Part shown: piece after piece, positions 8,015 to 17,568 of the stretch
How the letters are laid out: each line of letters begins with the position of its first letter
Position numbering within the stretch: the first letter of the stretch is position 1
From: Chitinophaga varians
GTDB lineage: Bacteria; Bacteroidota; Bacteroidia; Chitinophagales; Chitinophagaceae
Length of the DNA stretch: 64,000 nucleotides
Direction: 5' to 3'
Assembly: GCF_014529945.1 (NCBI RefSeq)
Contig: NZ_JACVFB010000002.1
Location: forward strand, 868,001-932,000
The notes under the pieces: model-generated
What the model saw: the letters and a program-made list of their open reading frames with translations, nothing else
What the model was told of the DNA's origin: nothing
Database searches by the model: none
Translations under genes and position numbers: made by a program

Positions 8015-11000
8015 ATGAAAAAAAAGCTGTGTCCACAACCAGCCATTCCCCGGTCTTTATTGAGAAAAACACTATTGTGTATGAAGCTTTGCCTGTTACT
8101 GATGACTGCTTTTGTCCTGCAATTGCGTGCCGCAGTTTATTCACAAACACGCTTTTCCATCAACAGCAAACAGATGGAAATGCGTCGGCTGCTTGAATGG
8201 ATAGAAAACAAAAGCAGCTACCGCTTTCTCTATAACTATAAAACGTTCCCCGCTACGGATAAAGTAGATGTGAACTTCAACAATGCCACGCTGCCGGCCA
8301 TACTTGACAGGGTATTGCAACAAACCTATACCTACCGGATACTGGAAGATAACCTGGTGGTCATCTCCCCTTCCGAAAAACAGCAGGATATTACCGTAAA
8401 AGGTAAGGTAGTCGGCAATAACGGCATCGAGCTTATCGGCGTAAACGTACAACTGAAAGGTACCAGCCGCGGCGCCGCCACCGACGAACACGGCAACTTC
8501 TCTATCAACGCACCTGCAAACGGGGTGCTCCTTATCTCCTATGTGGGATATGCCTCTCAGGAAGTACCGGTGAATGGCAAAACACAACTGAGCACTATTA
8601 CGCTGAAGGCCTCCGATGCCGGACTGAATGAAGTAGTGGTACTGGGCTATGGCCAGAAACAGATACGGCAAAGCGTTACCGGCGCGGTAAGCAGTATACA
8701 AACCAAAGAGCTGAAACAAAGCCCGGTAGCCAACCTGACCAACGCGCTCGCAGGACGCCTGCCCGGCCTTATTACCGCGCAACGCTCCGGCCGCCCCGGT
8801 TCTGACTACTCTCAGTTATTCATTCGCGGTATCAATACCACCGGCTCCACTAACCCATTGATCGTTATTGACGGTCTCCCCCGCGGTAATGCCGACCTGG
8901 GCCAGCTGGACGCCAACGAAATAGAATCCGTGACCATCCTGAAAGATGCCGCTTCCACAGCTTTATATGGTATACAGGGGGCGAACGGGATCGTGCTCGT
9001 GACCACCAAACGCGGACAGGACGGTCCGCCCAATATACAGATCAACGGACAGTACGCGCTGCAACAGCCAACAACTTTCCCCCGCTTCCTGGACTCCTAT
9101 CGCTCCGGCCTCCTGCAAAATGAAGCCGCCAAAAACGATGGTATGCAGCCGGTATGGACGGAACAGCAACTGGAATATTTCCGCACCGGCCTCAAGCCCT
9201 ATGATTATCCCAATACCGATTGGTACAACGAATTGATCAGGAACTTCTCCCCCCAAAAGACCCTGAATATGAATATCAGCGGCGGCTCTAAATATGTACG
9301 GTACTTTGTGTCCGGCTCTTACCTCCGCCAGGAGCCACTCTACAAGCATGCCAATGAGAATATTTATGACATCAAGTATAAATACGACCGCTTTAACTTC
9401 CGCTCCAATGTGGATATTACGCTGGACAAAAACACTGACCTACAGGTAGACCTGGCCTCCCGCCTCGAGAACCGCACCGGTCCATCATCCGACAGGGCTG
9501 ATTTTGAGTTCCTCTGGGTAGTGCTGTCGCAGATGACTAATAACCTCACGCCGGTAAAGAACCCCGATGGCAGCGTTGCTTCCGGTAATATGCGGGAGGA
9601 TTTCTACAATCCTTATGGCCTGCTCACCCGCAACGGTTACCTGGATGCCTACTGGCACAGCACCAACGGCAGCGTGGCGCTCACCCGCAAACTGGATTTC
9701 ATCACACCCGGCCTGAAAGTAAAAGGACTCTTCACTTTCGAGAACTACGGTACTATCAACGTAGCATTCGATCAGGAGTTTGACTCTTACCGTTATAAAT
9801 CCGTGCCTGGTACCGACGGCGGTATTTATACCCAACACCGCACGGCTACCAGCCTGCAACGCTCCGGTGCTTCCAGCGGTGAAAGATATTACTATTACGA
9901 CCTGAAACTGATGTATGACCGCGATTTTGCTAAACACACACTGGGAGGCCTGTTGCTGTTCAACCGCAACTACCGTTCACAATCCGGTGATCTGCCACGG
10001 GTATACGAAGGCTACGTGGGCCGCTTAACCTATAACTACGATAAAAAATACTACCTCGAATTCAACGCTGGTTACAATGGCTCCGAGAACTTCCCTCCCG
10101 GCCGTCGTTATGGTTTCTTCCCCGCGGTATCTGCGGCGTGGATGATCAGCAATGAACACTTCATGCCTAAAGATGGAGCGCTCAGTTACCTGAAGCTGCG
10201 TTTCTCCCATGGGTATGTGGGCAATGATCAGGTGGGCAATGGCCGCTGGTTGTATATCTCTGATTTTGCAAAGACCGACGGTTTTACTTTCGGCAGCGTG
10301 GCTTCTGGCGTGGGCGGTTATGTGGAAAACAGGATCGGTAATACGGCCATCACCTGGGAAAAGGCCTCCAAAACAGATCTCGGCATTGAAACAGGTTTCC
10401 TCAAAGACAAAATAAAACTGAACCTGGACCTGTTCCGTGAGCTGCGCAGCGACATCCTTACGCAGGCAGGATCTATTCCGGGCTACCTGGGTATCACGGC
10501 AGCGCTGAACCGCAACCTGGGCCGTGTGCTGAACAGAGGCGTGGAAGTAGAGCTGAACGTCAATACCAACATCAACAAGGTGGGCATCTTTGCGAAAGCC
10601 AACTATCAGTATGTGAAAAACAAGATACTGGAGATGGACGAGCCTAAACTGGCCTATGCCTATCAAAGCCAGGTAGGCAATCCTATCGGTTATGGCCTGG
10701 GATATATCGCGGAAGGCCTCTTCCAGAGCAAGGATGAAATTGCTAAAAGCCCTAAACAAACATTTGCTCCTTTGATACCGGGAGATATTAAATACAAAGA
10801 CATCGATGGAAATGGTGTCATTAACGAAGCAGACCGGGTGATGCTGCCCATGCTGAACGTGCCAACAGGATACTTCGGTGTCACATTGGGCGTTGATTAT
10901 AAAGGCCTCGATGTGAGCGTGTTGTTCCAGGGCGCTACCGGCGGCCGTCAGATGTACTCTGCGCAGCTGGTGTACAACTATCGCGAAAGCTACCGTCCTG

Positions 11001-11350
11001 TCCACGAAGGCCGCTGGACACCGGAAACAGCTGATAAGGCCACTTTCCCGGCTTTGCATCTCGTAGAAAGCAATATGTCCAACAACTTCATCAACTCTAC
11101 CTACTGGATCAGAAAAACGGATTATATCAAACTGAAAAATCTGGAGATCGGCTACCGGCTGCCGCGTGAATGGATGAGAAAAATTAAGCTGAAGACTGCA
11201 CGTGTATACGTCAACGGTATGAACCTGATAAGCTGGGACCATGTCAACGACCTCGGTGTGGACCCGGAAGCCAATACGGCAGACCGCTGGGGATGGCAAC
11301 CCTATCCTATCATGCGCATATACAACGCCGGCATTACCATCAACCTTTAA
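8015..11350 (+). CDS. SusC/RagA-type TonB-dependent outer-membrane transporter with STN domain
   Basis: A TonB-linked porin for glycan or oligosaccharide import, 1111 residues from the ATG at 8015; an upstream in-frame ATG at 7979 is possible. In order: signal peptide (hydrophobic core CLLLMTAFVLQL), STN secretin-like signalling domain (about 45-100, FSINSKQMEMRRLLEWIENK), carboxypeptidase-like domain (about 110-185), plug (about 200-310, with LIVIDGLPRG and LYGIQGANGIVLVTTKRG) and a beta-barrel ending in INL. The STN domain predicts signalling to the FecR protein and so to the ECF sigma. The next gene is its SusD partner, 9 nt downstream. Confidence 0.95.
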   Translation: MKKKLCPQPAIPRSLLRKTLLCMKLCLLLMTAFVLQLRAAVYSQTRFSINSKQMEMRRLLEWIENKSSYRFLYNYKTFPATDKVDVNFNNATLPAILDRVLQQTYTYRILEDNLVVISPSEKQQDITVKGKVVGNNGIELIGVNVQLKGTSRGAATDEHGNFSINAPANGVLLISYVGYASQEVPVNGKTQLSTITLKASDAGLNEVVVLGYGQKQIRQSVTGAVSSIQTKELKQSPVANLTNALAGRLPGLITAQRSGRPGSDYSQLFIRGINTTGSTNPLIVIDGLPRGNADLGQLDANEIESVTILKDAASTALYGIQGANGIVLVTTKRGQDGPPNIQINGQYALQQPTTFPRFLDSYRSGLLQNEAAKNDGMQPVWTEQQLEYFRTGLKPYDYPNTDWYNELIRNFSPQKTLNMNISGGSKYVRYFVSGSYLRQEPLYKHANENIYDIKYKYDRFNFRSNVDITLDKNTDLQVDLASRLENRTGPSSDRADFEFLWVVLSQMTNNLTPVKNPDGSVASGNMREDFYNPYGLLTRNGYLDAYWHSTNGSVALTRKLDFITPGLKVKGLFTFENYGTINVAFDQEFDSYRYKSVPGTDGGIYTQHRTATSLQRSGASSGERYYYYDLKLMYDRDFAKHTLGGLLLFNRNYRSQSGDLPRVYEGYVGRLTYNYDKKYYLEFNAGYNGSENFPPGRRYGFFPAVSAAWMISNEHFMPKDGALSYLKLRFSHGYVGNDQVGNGRWLYISDFAKTDGFTFGSVASGVGGYVENRIGNTAITWEKASKTDLGIETGFLKDKIKLNLDLFRELRSDILTQAGSIPGYLGITAALNRNLGRVLNRGVEVELNVNTNINKVGIFAKANYQYVKNKILEMDEPKLAYAYQSQVGNPIGYGLGYIAEGLFQSKDEIAKSPKQTFAPLIPGDIKYKDIDGNGVINEADRVMLPMLNVPTGYFGVTLGVDYKGLDVSVLFQGATGGRQMYSAQLVYNYRESYRPVHEGRWTPETADKATFPALHLVESNMSNNFINSTYWIRKTDYIKLKNLEIGYRLPREWMRKIKLKTARVYVNGMNLISWDHVNDLGVDPEANTADRWGWQPYPIMRIYNAGITINL

Positions 11351-11359
11351 ACCACGATC

Positions 11360-13003
11360 ATGAAACTAACAGTGAATATAAGAACAGGTATACTGTCAGC
11401 ACTGATACTCTGTATGTGTGCCTGCAAGAAAAATTACCTCGACAGAAAACCCAGCGACCTGATCACGGAGGAAGAGGTGTTTAAGAATATCGAGAATGCT
11501 GAACGCTTTGTGAATACTACCTATCAGGGCCTGCCTAATATATTCCAGACAGGATGGCCGCTGAGCAGCGCTACGGATGAAACCAATCAGGCGATCGACA
11601 ATTCCAGTGCAGATGCCGGTAGTTTTAATACCGGCTCTATGAGCCCGTCCAACTTTCCGCTGAGTGGGCAGTGGGACGAATACTACGGAAAAATACGTGC
11701 CTGTAACATCTTTCTGAAGAATTACGATAAAGTACCTAATGACCCCAATTATCCCGACCGCCGCTCCCGGCTAAAAGGTGAAATACTGGTGTTGCGCGCG
11801 TTTTACTATTTCCAGCTGGTGATCCGCTGGGGGAATGTGCCGCTGCTGCAACAAGTAGAGAACCCTTTCGATAACCCGGAAGGTATCTACTTCAAACGTA
11901 ACAGTATCGCCGAAGTGCTGGGAGCGGTTATTAAGGACCTGGATGATGCCACGGCATTATTACCACCTACTTATGCAGAGCGCCCCAGCAATTGGGGACG
12001 GGCATCGCGGGTGATTGCCTTGTCATTGAAAGGCCGCGCCCTGCTGTATTACGCCAGTCCGCTGTATAACCCCGCCAATGACCAGTCCCGCTGGACACAG
12101 GCTGCCAATGCCTGTAAAGCGGCACTGGACTCAGCGCTTAGCAACGGCTATGCGTTGAATGACAGTTATGGAGAGATTTTTACACAGTACTTCAACAAAG
12201 AAGTGATCTGGAGCAGACCTGCTCCCGGCGCATTTGGCGACGGCGGCATCGACCGGGAGATGAACCCCCGCGGCGCGAACGGTTATGGCAATGTGAATCC
12301 CATCCAGGAACTGGTAGATGATTACGAAATGAAAAGTACCGGGCTGCCGATCACCGATCCGGCTTCCGGCTACAACCCACAGCGTCCCTATGAAGGCCGC
12401 GATCCTCGTTTTTACGCCACCATCCTATATCCGGGCTGTATTTGGAAAGGTCGTCCGCTGAGCCCGAATAGTGACGATGCTCCCCGCCCCGGCCAGAATG
12501 CGACCAACTACTGGCCACGCAAATATTTGCTTGAAGGTGTGAACCTGTTCTCCAATACCGGCGCTACTGATCGTAAATGGGTGCTCATCCGCACTGCTGA
12601 ACTGTACCTCAACTATGCAGAGGCACAAAATGAAGTGGCGGGTCCTGGTGCGGATGTTTACAACGCGCTCAATGCCGTCAGAGGCCGTGCCGGTATTCCT
12701 GCTGTCAATAGTGGTACTAAAGAATCACTACGTGAACGTATCCGTCATGAAAGAAGGATAGAGCTGGCACTGGAAGCGCATCGTTTCTGGGATGTGCGCC
12801 GCTGGAAGATCGCAGAAGTCACTGACAACCGTGAGATACATGGTGTCACCGTCACCGGCAGTGGTAATGTCACCTACAGCTATCCTGTTGTGGAGAAACG
12901 TGTTTTCGATCCTAAGCGTGCCTACTGGTTGCCCGTGCCACAGGCAGAAATGGACAAAGTGAGCGGCCGTAATCCGGAATTTGTTCAGAACCCGGGCTGG
13001 TGA
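11360..13003 (+). CDS. SusD/RagB family surface glycan-binding lipoprotein
   Basis: A 547-residue outer-membrane lipoprotein. The N-terminus carries a lipobox-like sequence (LILCMCACKKN), followed by the SusD N-terminal signature YLDRKPSDLITEEEVF and a TPR-rich helical body. The C-terminal part has the family motif RGRAGIP, the RHERRIELALEAHRFWDVRRW block and the ending NPEFVQNPGW. SusD proteins cap the SusC barrel and deliver ligands. It is tightly coupled to the upstream susC (9-nt gap). The ligand cannot be read from sequence; the GH20-like gene downstream hints at an amino-sugar-containing glycan. Confidence 0.95.
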   Translation: MKLTVNIRTGILSALILCMCACKKNYLDRKPSDLITEEEVFKNIENAERFVNTTYQGLPNIFQTGWPLSSATDETNQAIDNSSADAGSFNTGSMSPSNFPLSGQWDEYYGKIRACNIFLKNYDKVPNDPNYPDRRSRLKGEILVLRAFYYFQLVIRWGNVPLLQQVENPFDNPEGIYFKRNSIAEVLGAVIKDLDDATALLPPTYAERPSNWGRASRVIALSLKGRALLYYASPLYNPANDQSRWTQAANACKAALDSALSNGYALNDSYGEIFTQYFNKEVIWSRPAPGAFGDGGIDREMNPRGANGYGNVNPIQELVDDYEMKSTGLPITDPASGYNPQRPYEGRDPRFYATILYPGCIWKGRPLSPNSDDAPRPGQNATNYWPRKYLLEGVNLFSNTGATDRKWVLIRTAELYLNYAEAQNEVAGPGADVYNALNAVRGRAGIPAVNSGTKESLRERIRHERRIELALEAHRFWDVRRWKIAEVTDNREIHGVTVTGSGNVTYSYPVVEKRVFDPKRAYWLPVPQAEMDKVSGRNPEFVQNPGW

Positions 13004-13033
13004 TAAAGGCTTCATCCCAAAATCTAAAACAAC

Positions 13034-14314
13034 ATGAAACACATCCGATATTATCTCTTGTTGCTGTTGAGCGTATTGGCATTCAGCAGTTGTAACAAAG
13101 ACAAAGCATTTGAGCATGACGCTGCGTCTCCTATTGTCATTGATAAATTCACTCCGGCTGCCGGCGGCGCTGGTACGGAAGTGCTGATCTATGGCAGAAA
13201 CTTCAGTCTGGATACCAGTCGTGTATCCGTGACAGTTAACGGTGTGAAAGCTTATGTAGAAGGTGTACTGGAAGACCGTATCCTGATCGTGATTCCCCGT
13301 AAAGCCGGCAGCGGCAAGATATCCGTCACGATCGACGGGCAGGCTGGCGCCAGCACGGAAGATTTTAACTATCAGACATCGTATCTGGTAAGTACCCTTG
13401 CGGGCAACAGTTCCGCCGGATACGCCGACGGGAAAGGGCCAGCGGCAGCTTTTAACTTTGGTAACCGCTGCGGGCTGGATATTGATGCCGATGGTAACCT
13501 GTATGTGGCAGAAGCGGAAAACCGCCGCATACGCAAGGTGGCGCCAGATGGCACCGTGACTACACTGGCAGGTAGCGGCAAAAATGAATATACAGAAGGC
13601 AAAGGCACGGAGGCCTCCTTTTACCTGCCTATGGACGTGGTGGTGGATAAAAACGGCAATATCTTCACCTCCGACCCGGCAGCATGGACTATCCGTAAGA
13701 TCACGCCTGATGGTACCACTTCCCTCGTTGGTTGGTTTGAAGCCTGGGGAATCGGCATCGATAAAAGAGACGGAACGCTGTATTATACCGACGGCCGGAG
13801 CAATGGCAGCGTTTACAAAGTAAAGCAGGATGGCAGCGCCGACCAGATCATCACAGGACTCTCCTATCCTTCGGATGTGGCGGTAGACAGTAAAGGCAAC
13901 CTCTTCGTGGTGGTGAACGGTAATTCCGTTATCCAGGAATATAAATACGGCACCTGGGAGAAAGGCGTCACTATCGGCCAGTCAGGCGCTACGGGCCTGG
14001 TAAACGGCCCGGCCAATACCGCCAAATTCGAATATCCCTGGATGATAGCCACCGACGCGCATGACAACCTCTATGTGGCCGGCAACGGTACCTGGGATGG
14101 ATCGTCTGTTAATACCAATCAGTGTATCCGCTTCATTGCGGCCGGCACCTGGCAGGTAAGCACCTATACCGGCGGCAGCACTGCCGGCTTTGCCGATGGC
14201 ACCGGCGCGGCTGCCTTGTTTAGCGCCCCCACCGGCGTAACGGTAGGGAAAGACGGTGCCGTGTATGTCGTCGACAGAAAAAATAATCGTATCAGAAAAG
14301 TAATCGCAGAATAA
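13034..14314 (+). CDS. IPT/TIG and NHL-repeat lipoprotein of the Sus operon
   Basis: A 426-residue surface lipoprotein (lipobox at SVLAFSSC). Residues about 30-115 form an IPT/TIG immunoglobulin-like domain (SPIVIDKFTPAAGGAGTEVLIYGR). The remainder is an NHL-type beta-propeller with repeated units such as LDIDADGNLYVAEAENRRIRK and VTVGKDGAVYVVDRKNNRIRK. IPT-bearing proteins are common third members of Sus-like operons and often bind glycan at the cell surface (SGBP role). The start lies 30 nt after susD and the stop overlaps the next ATG, so it is in the same operon. Glycan binding is inferred from position. Confidence 0.85.
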   Translation: MKHIRYYLLLLLSVLAFSSCNKDKAFEHDAASPIVIDKFTPAAGGAGTEVLIYGRNFSLDTSRVSVTVNGVKAYVEGVLEDRILIVIPRKAGSGKISVTIDGQAGASTEDFNYQTSYLVSTLAGNSSAGYADGKGPAAAFNFGNRCGLDIDADGNLYVAEAENRRIRKVAPDGTVTTLAGSGKNEYTEGKGTEASFYLPMDVVVDKNGNIFTSDPAAWTIRKITPDGTTSLVGWFEAWGIGIDKRDGTLYYTDGRSNGSVYKVKQDGSADQIITGLSYPSDVAVDSKGNLFVVVNGNSVIQEYKYGTWEKGVTIGQSGATGLVNGPANTAKFEYPWMIATDAHDNLYVAGNGTWDGSSVNTNQCIRFIAAGTWQVSTYTGGSTAGFADGTGAAALFSAPTGVTVGKDGAVYVVDRKNNRIRKVIAE

Positions 14315-15453
14315 TGATGGGAAAAAGAGCTTTAAAATGGATGTTGCTATTAGGGGCCATTATCATCACCCTGCAACTCAGGGCGCAGGACTACCGCGCT
14401 TTTAAATGGAATGAACTGCCAATAAGAGGATTGATGATGAGCGTGCCTGCCAAACAGGACATCCCGTTGTTCTGTGATTTTATCAGAAACGCCTTGCCCA
14501 AAGAAGGCGTCAACACGCTGGCCCTACGGATTGAATTTTGGTACCAGTATGAAACGCACCCGGAGGTGGTGGAGCCTAATGCCATCAGTAAAGAGGGGCT
14601 GCAGCAGATCGTACAGGCCTGCCGCGATGCAAAGGTCCGCTTCATTCCCATGATGAACCTGCTGGCCCATCAGAGTGAGCAATCGGAAATAGGCAGACTG
14701 CTGAAACAGTATCCGCAATTTGACGAATCGCCGGACTACAATCCGCCCGTACCCTGGAAAAACGGTGGTATGTTCGACTTCTACAGCAAATGCCTCTGCC
14801 CTGCACATCCCGATCTGCCTAAGGTGCTGTTCCCCATGATGGATGAACTGATCGACGTATGTGGTGCAGACGCCCTGCATGTTGGGCTCGACGAAGCATG
14901 GATTATAGGGTATGATAAGTGCCCCCGCTGTGGTGGGCGCGACAAATCAGCAATATTAGCCGAATACATCAACTTGTTGCACGCTCATCTGAAACAGAAA
15001 GGCTGTGAAATGTGGATGTGGAGCGATCGGCTGATAGACGGCAAAACCACCAACCTGCTGGCCTGGCAGGCAAGTATGAACGATACCCACCGCGCTATTG
15101 ACCGCATCCCGAAAGATATTATTATCTGTGACTGGAAATATGAAAGTGCTCCTCCTACTCCTGCTTATTTTGCACTGAAGGGGTTTAATGTGCTGGCGAG
15201 CGCCTGTGCAAAAACGGATGTAGCCCTCGCACAGCTGGACCAGATACTGGCGGGCCGGAAAGACGGCACCCGTGCGGATTTCGCTTTGCCTGTGGCAGAA
15301 CGGATGAGGGGTGTTTTTGAAACCATGTGGATCAATTCCAAAGATTTTATCAATGCCTATTATGGCAAAGGAGAATATACGCCCGGGGCAAAAGCCAATG
15401 CGGATACCTTTAAGGCGTTGTTTAAAGGTGTCCGGGATGCTGCCAAACGGTAA
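14314..15453 (+). CDS. GH20-like TIM-barrel glycosidase (exported)
   Basis: A 379-residue protein with a signal peptide (WMLLLGAIIITLQLRAQ). The sequence reads as a TIM barrel. HVGLDEAW (about residue 190) matches the H-x-G-x-D-E catalytic signature of family 20 beta-N-acetylhexosaminidases, with Asp-Glu in place. The cluster CPRCGG follows shortly after. The usual GH20 N-terminal domain is absent, so it is a minimal member or a relative of unclear specificity. It overlaps the stop of the preceding gene by one base and ends the operon at the terminator at 15476. Activity on GlcNAc-type sugars is inference. Confidence 0.75.
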   Translation: MMGKRALKWMLLLGAIIITLQLRAQDYRAFKWNELPIRGLMMSVPAKQDIPLFCDFIRNALPKEGVNTLALRIEFWYQYETHPEVVEPNAISKEGLQQIVQACRDAKVRFIPMMNLLAHQSEQSEIGRLLKQYPQFDESPDYNPPVPWKNGGMFDFYSKCLCPAHPDLPKVLFPMMDELIDVCGADALHVGLDEAWIIGYDKCPRCGGRDKSAILAEYINLLHAHLKQKGCEMWMWSDRLIDGKTTNLLAWQASMNDTHRAIDRIPKDIIICDWKYESAPPTPAYFALKGFNVLASACAKTDVALAQLDQILAGRKDGTRADFALPVAERMRGVFETMWINSKDFINAYYGKGEYTPGAKANADTFKALFKGVRDAAKR

Positions 15454-15475
15454 CCATGTTCATGCCATACAAAAA

Positions 15476-15507
15476 ATGCGGGGCGCTCTTAAAAGAGCGC
15501 CCCGCAT
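15476..15507. terminator. Strong bidirectional terminator
   Basis: A 15-bp perfect inverted repeat (15476-15490 with 15493-15507), GC-rich, with A-tract and T-containing flanks. It lies between the convergent GH20-like (+) and DUF1330 (-) genes and can serve both. Confidence 0.8.
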
Positions 15508-15510
15508 GCA

Positions 15511-15804
15511 TTAAGAGGTGAATGCTTTCACCAATACCATGGTGCAGTTACGCACTGCCTTTAGCCTGAGGGCTTTCAGGGGCTGGTAGGCCGGGTCCTG
15601 ATAACATTGGAGTGCCGCCTCCTGTGAGGGAAACCGGATGATGGCGTTCATCATACGGGGGCTGCCTTCTACTGCAACGCCTTCGATGTCTGATGCTACA
15701 ACGGAGGCTCCGTATTTTTCCAGCAGGGCTATAACAGCCGGTGGGTATTGGCTGAAGAGCTCCATGTCAATAATGTCGTAACTATTAATATAATAGACTG
15801 CCAT
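15511..15804 (-). CDS. DUF1330 domain protein
   Basis: A 97-residue single-domain protein of the dimeric ferredoxin-like DUF1330 family: MAVYYINSYDII at the start, then LLEKYGASVVASD and the RFPSQEAALQCYQDPAYQPL block. There is no signal peptide, so it is cytosolic. The biochemical role of the family is unsettled. It starts 12 nt after the DinB-like gene stops on the same strand, so the two are probably co-transcribed, ending at the shared terminator. Confidence 0.85.
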   Translation of the reverse strand: MAVYYINSYDIIDMELFSQYPPAVIALLEKYGASVVASDIEGVAVEGSPRMMNAIIRFPSQEAALQCYQDPAYQPLKALRLKAVRNCTMVLVKAFTS

Positions 15805-15815
15805 GTAATCTGATT

Positions 15816-16229
15816 TTAGTAGGTGTATTCCGGAGGTGTGATGTCGTAGCAGCGCAGGTAGGTAGTAGCCTGGCCGCGATGATGTGTAATATGGTCCAGC
15901 GTAGCATAGAATCCGTGAATGACTTTTTCATCGGTATCGACGTTCTCTATACTTTTTTGCAGGGCATCGAAGCTCTTAGACAGATATTCCTGTGTAGCTG
16001 CCGCATCTTTGGTGATAGCAGGCGGATTCCAGTCAGCGTTTTTTTGCAGGATGTAGTTGTCATTACACCAGGCGATACCATACCCGATATGATGCAGTAG
16101 TTCATTAAAACTCCAGATCGCGGCATCCGGCTTAAACGCATAGCTGTCTGCAGGCATGGCGGTGGCCACGTTCATGGTATATTGACGGGCATTCTCCAGC
16201 GTACTTAATAATTGTGCTTTCATAAACAT
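15816..16229 (-). CDS. DinB family protein
   Basis: A 137-residue four-helix protein of the DinB/YfiT-like superfamily. Metal-ligand-type histidines are seen in FNELLHHIGYG (about residue 45) and LDHITHHRGQATTYLR (about 112-127), the arrangement of this family. Members include putative metal-dependent thiol transferases and damage-induced proteins; no precise function can be assigned. An in-frame ATG at 16223 is an alternative start. The AraC-type gene lies 69 nt upstream on the same strand and may be linked. Confidence 0.85.
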   Translation of the reverse strand: MFMKAQLLSTLENARQYTMNVATAMPADSYAFKPDAAIWSFNELLHHIGYGIAWCNDNYILQKNADWNPPAITKDAAATQEYLSKSFDALQKSIENVDTDEKVIHGFYATLDHITHHRGQATTYLRCYDITPPEYTY

Positions 16230-16298
16230 AACAAGTTGTTTGATAGCACAAAACTATCTCACCCTGTTAGTCCGGATTTAAGGAAAATTGCTGTTTTT

Positions 16299-17135
16299 TT
16301 ATCGCCGGGTTTGAGAGGGGGCCCGGCCGAATTGTTTTTTATAGGCAGCGGAGAAATGTTCGAGGCTGTTGAAGCCGGTATCGAAGGCGATATGTGTAAC
16401 CGGTTGGCTGCTGTGGCGGAGCTGAAGATGGGCTTCTTTTAGTCTTACCTGTAACAGATAGTTATAAGGTGTGATGCCTGTCATTTGTTTGAACAGCCTG
16501 TTGAAGTGAAAAGGGCTGAGGTGGCCAATAGTGGCTAGTTGCGGAAGGGAAATGTCTTCTGAAAGATGATCGTTGATAAATGATTTTACCGACGATATCA
16601 GGGGGAGATGATTTCTCTTTTGTTTGTCTGTCAGCGGCGGAATGACTTTCTGTTGCCCACGGGAAAGGACCAACGAAAACAGTTCCAGCATCATCTGATC
16701 AATGCAGAGCCGGGGAAAATGCGGCCTTTGCAGCAAGCTGAAAATGCGGTAATGGAGGTATTCCATTTCCGGCGTTGCTTTAATCAGTACCGCATGGAGG
16801 TCGGGGTTCTTCAGAAACCAGGACAGCTCTCTGCCCTGTTCTTCCAACTGATCGATATTGATTGCCGGGAAAGAGAAGATAGTGCATTGGTCCGGCATGT
16901 CATGTACATGTCCTACCCGGTGTTCGTATCCGGGCTTGCATACCAGGAACAAGCCGTTGAAAGCGTCCAGGTCGTTGCGGAACACTTTGAAAATAAAATT
17001 ACCCTGGCGGATAAAAGCGATGGAAAAGGTATCCTGATGCTCCCAGGCAGAAAGGGTACACTGCTGGCACTGGCACAGAAAGTTGTGCACATGGCCGATA
17101 GGCGACTGGTAAATATTTTGTACGATAGCTTCCAT
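16299..17135 (-). CDS. AraC family transcriptional regulator
   Basis: A 278-residue regulator. The N-terminal ~150 residues form a cupin-like sensing domain (HQDTFSIAFIRQGNFIFKVF). The C-terminal ~100 residues hold the two helix-turn-helix motifs: LPQLATIGHLSPFHFNRLFKQ and VTHIAFDTGFNSLEHFSAAY. A longer reading frame exists, but the ATG at 17133-17135 gives the normal family length. A cysteine-rich stretch (FLCQCQQCTLSAWEHQ, about residues 19-34) is unusual and could bind metal or sense redox; that is speculative. Targets may include the adjacent DinB/DUF1330 pair. Confidence 0.88.
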   Translation of the reverse strand: MEAIVQNIYQSPIGHVHNFLCQCQQCTLSAWEHQDTFSIAFIRQGNFIFKVFRNDLDAFNGLFLVCKPGYEHRVGHVHDMPDQCTIFSFPAINIDQLEEQGRELSWFLKNPDLHAVLIKATPEMEYLHYRIFSLLQRPHFPRLCIDQMMLELFSLVLSRGQQKVIPPLTDKQKRNHLPLISSVKSFINDHLSEDISLPQLATIGHLSPFHFNRLFKQMTGITPYNYLLQVRLKEAHLQLRHSSQPVTHIAFDTGFNSLEHFSAAYKKQFGRAPSQTRR

Positions 17136-17211
17136 AGTTGCTGGTGGTAACCGCGTTTGTAAAGGTAAACAATTGCTGTTGCCTGTACGGCAGAATTTGC
17201 TAACGATACGA

Positions 17212-17568
17212 TCAAAAAGGAATTTCTTCCACCGGAATACTGACCTCACTTAAAAAATAAACATCTTCCCTTTCTTCCGGTTCCTCCAGCCACAGCGGAT
17301 ATTTTTCGGCGGTGTTAAAATGTTGCTGCAATAATCTGAGAAGGTGTTCGGACGCCATATGCGCTTCCTTTAGAATGGCTTCCTCTTCTGCTTTGCTAAG
17401 GAAAGATTTCCGTCCTTTTTTACCCGCTGCGGGATAGTGGCACCGCATTTTCCGGTAAAACGTAGGCTCGCTCCAGTTACAGGCGGTACATACCATATGC
17501 CGGAACTTCCCGCAGAAGATGTTGAAAACAGCATAAACGTCTCTGAGTAAATTAGGATCTGAAGTCAT
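17212..17568 (-). CDS. Conserved-looking protein of unknown function, 118 residues
   Basis: A small basic protein from the ATG at 17566-17568. The N-terminal third has FCGKFRHMVCTACNWSEPTF, which looks like a helix-turn-helix or a small cysteine motif; the middle is helical (LSKAEEEAILKEAHMASEHLL); the C-terminus is acidic. It has no signal peptide. It lies just upstream of the AraC gene on the same strand. Similar short proteins near Bacteroidota regulators are usually annotated hypothetical. I do not recognise a function. Confidence 0.6.
   Translation of the reverse strand: MTSDPNLLRDVYAVFNIFCGKFRHMVCTACNWSEPTFYRKMRCHYPAAGKKGRKSFLSKAEEEAILKEAHMASEHLLRLLQQHFNTAEKYPLWLEEPEEREDVYFLSEVSIPVEEIPF

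Noticed and set aside
10025..11299. Long minus-strand frame inside the first susC (424 codons)
   Set aside because: Antisense of the SusC barrel; no recognisable domain.
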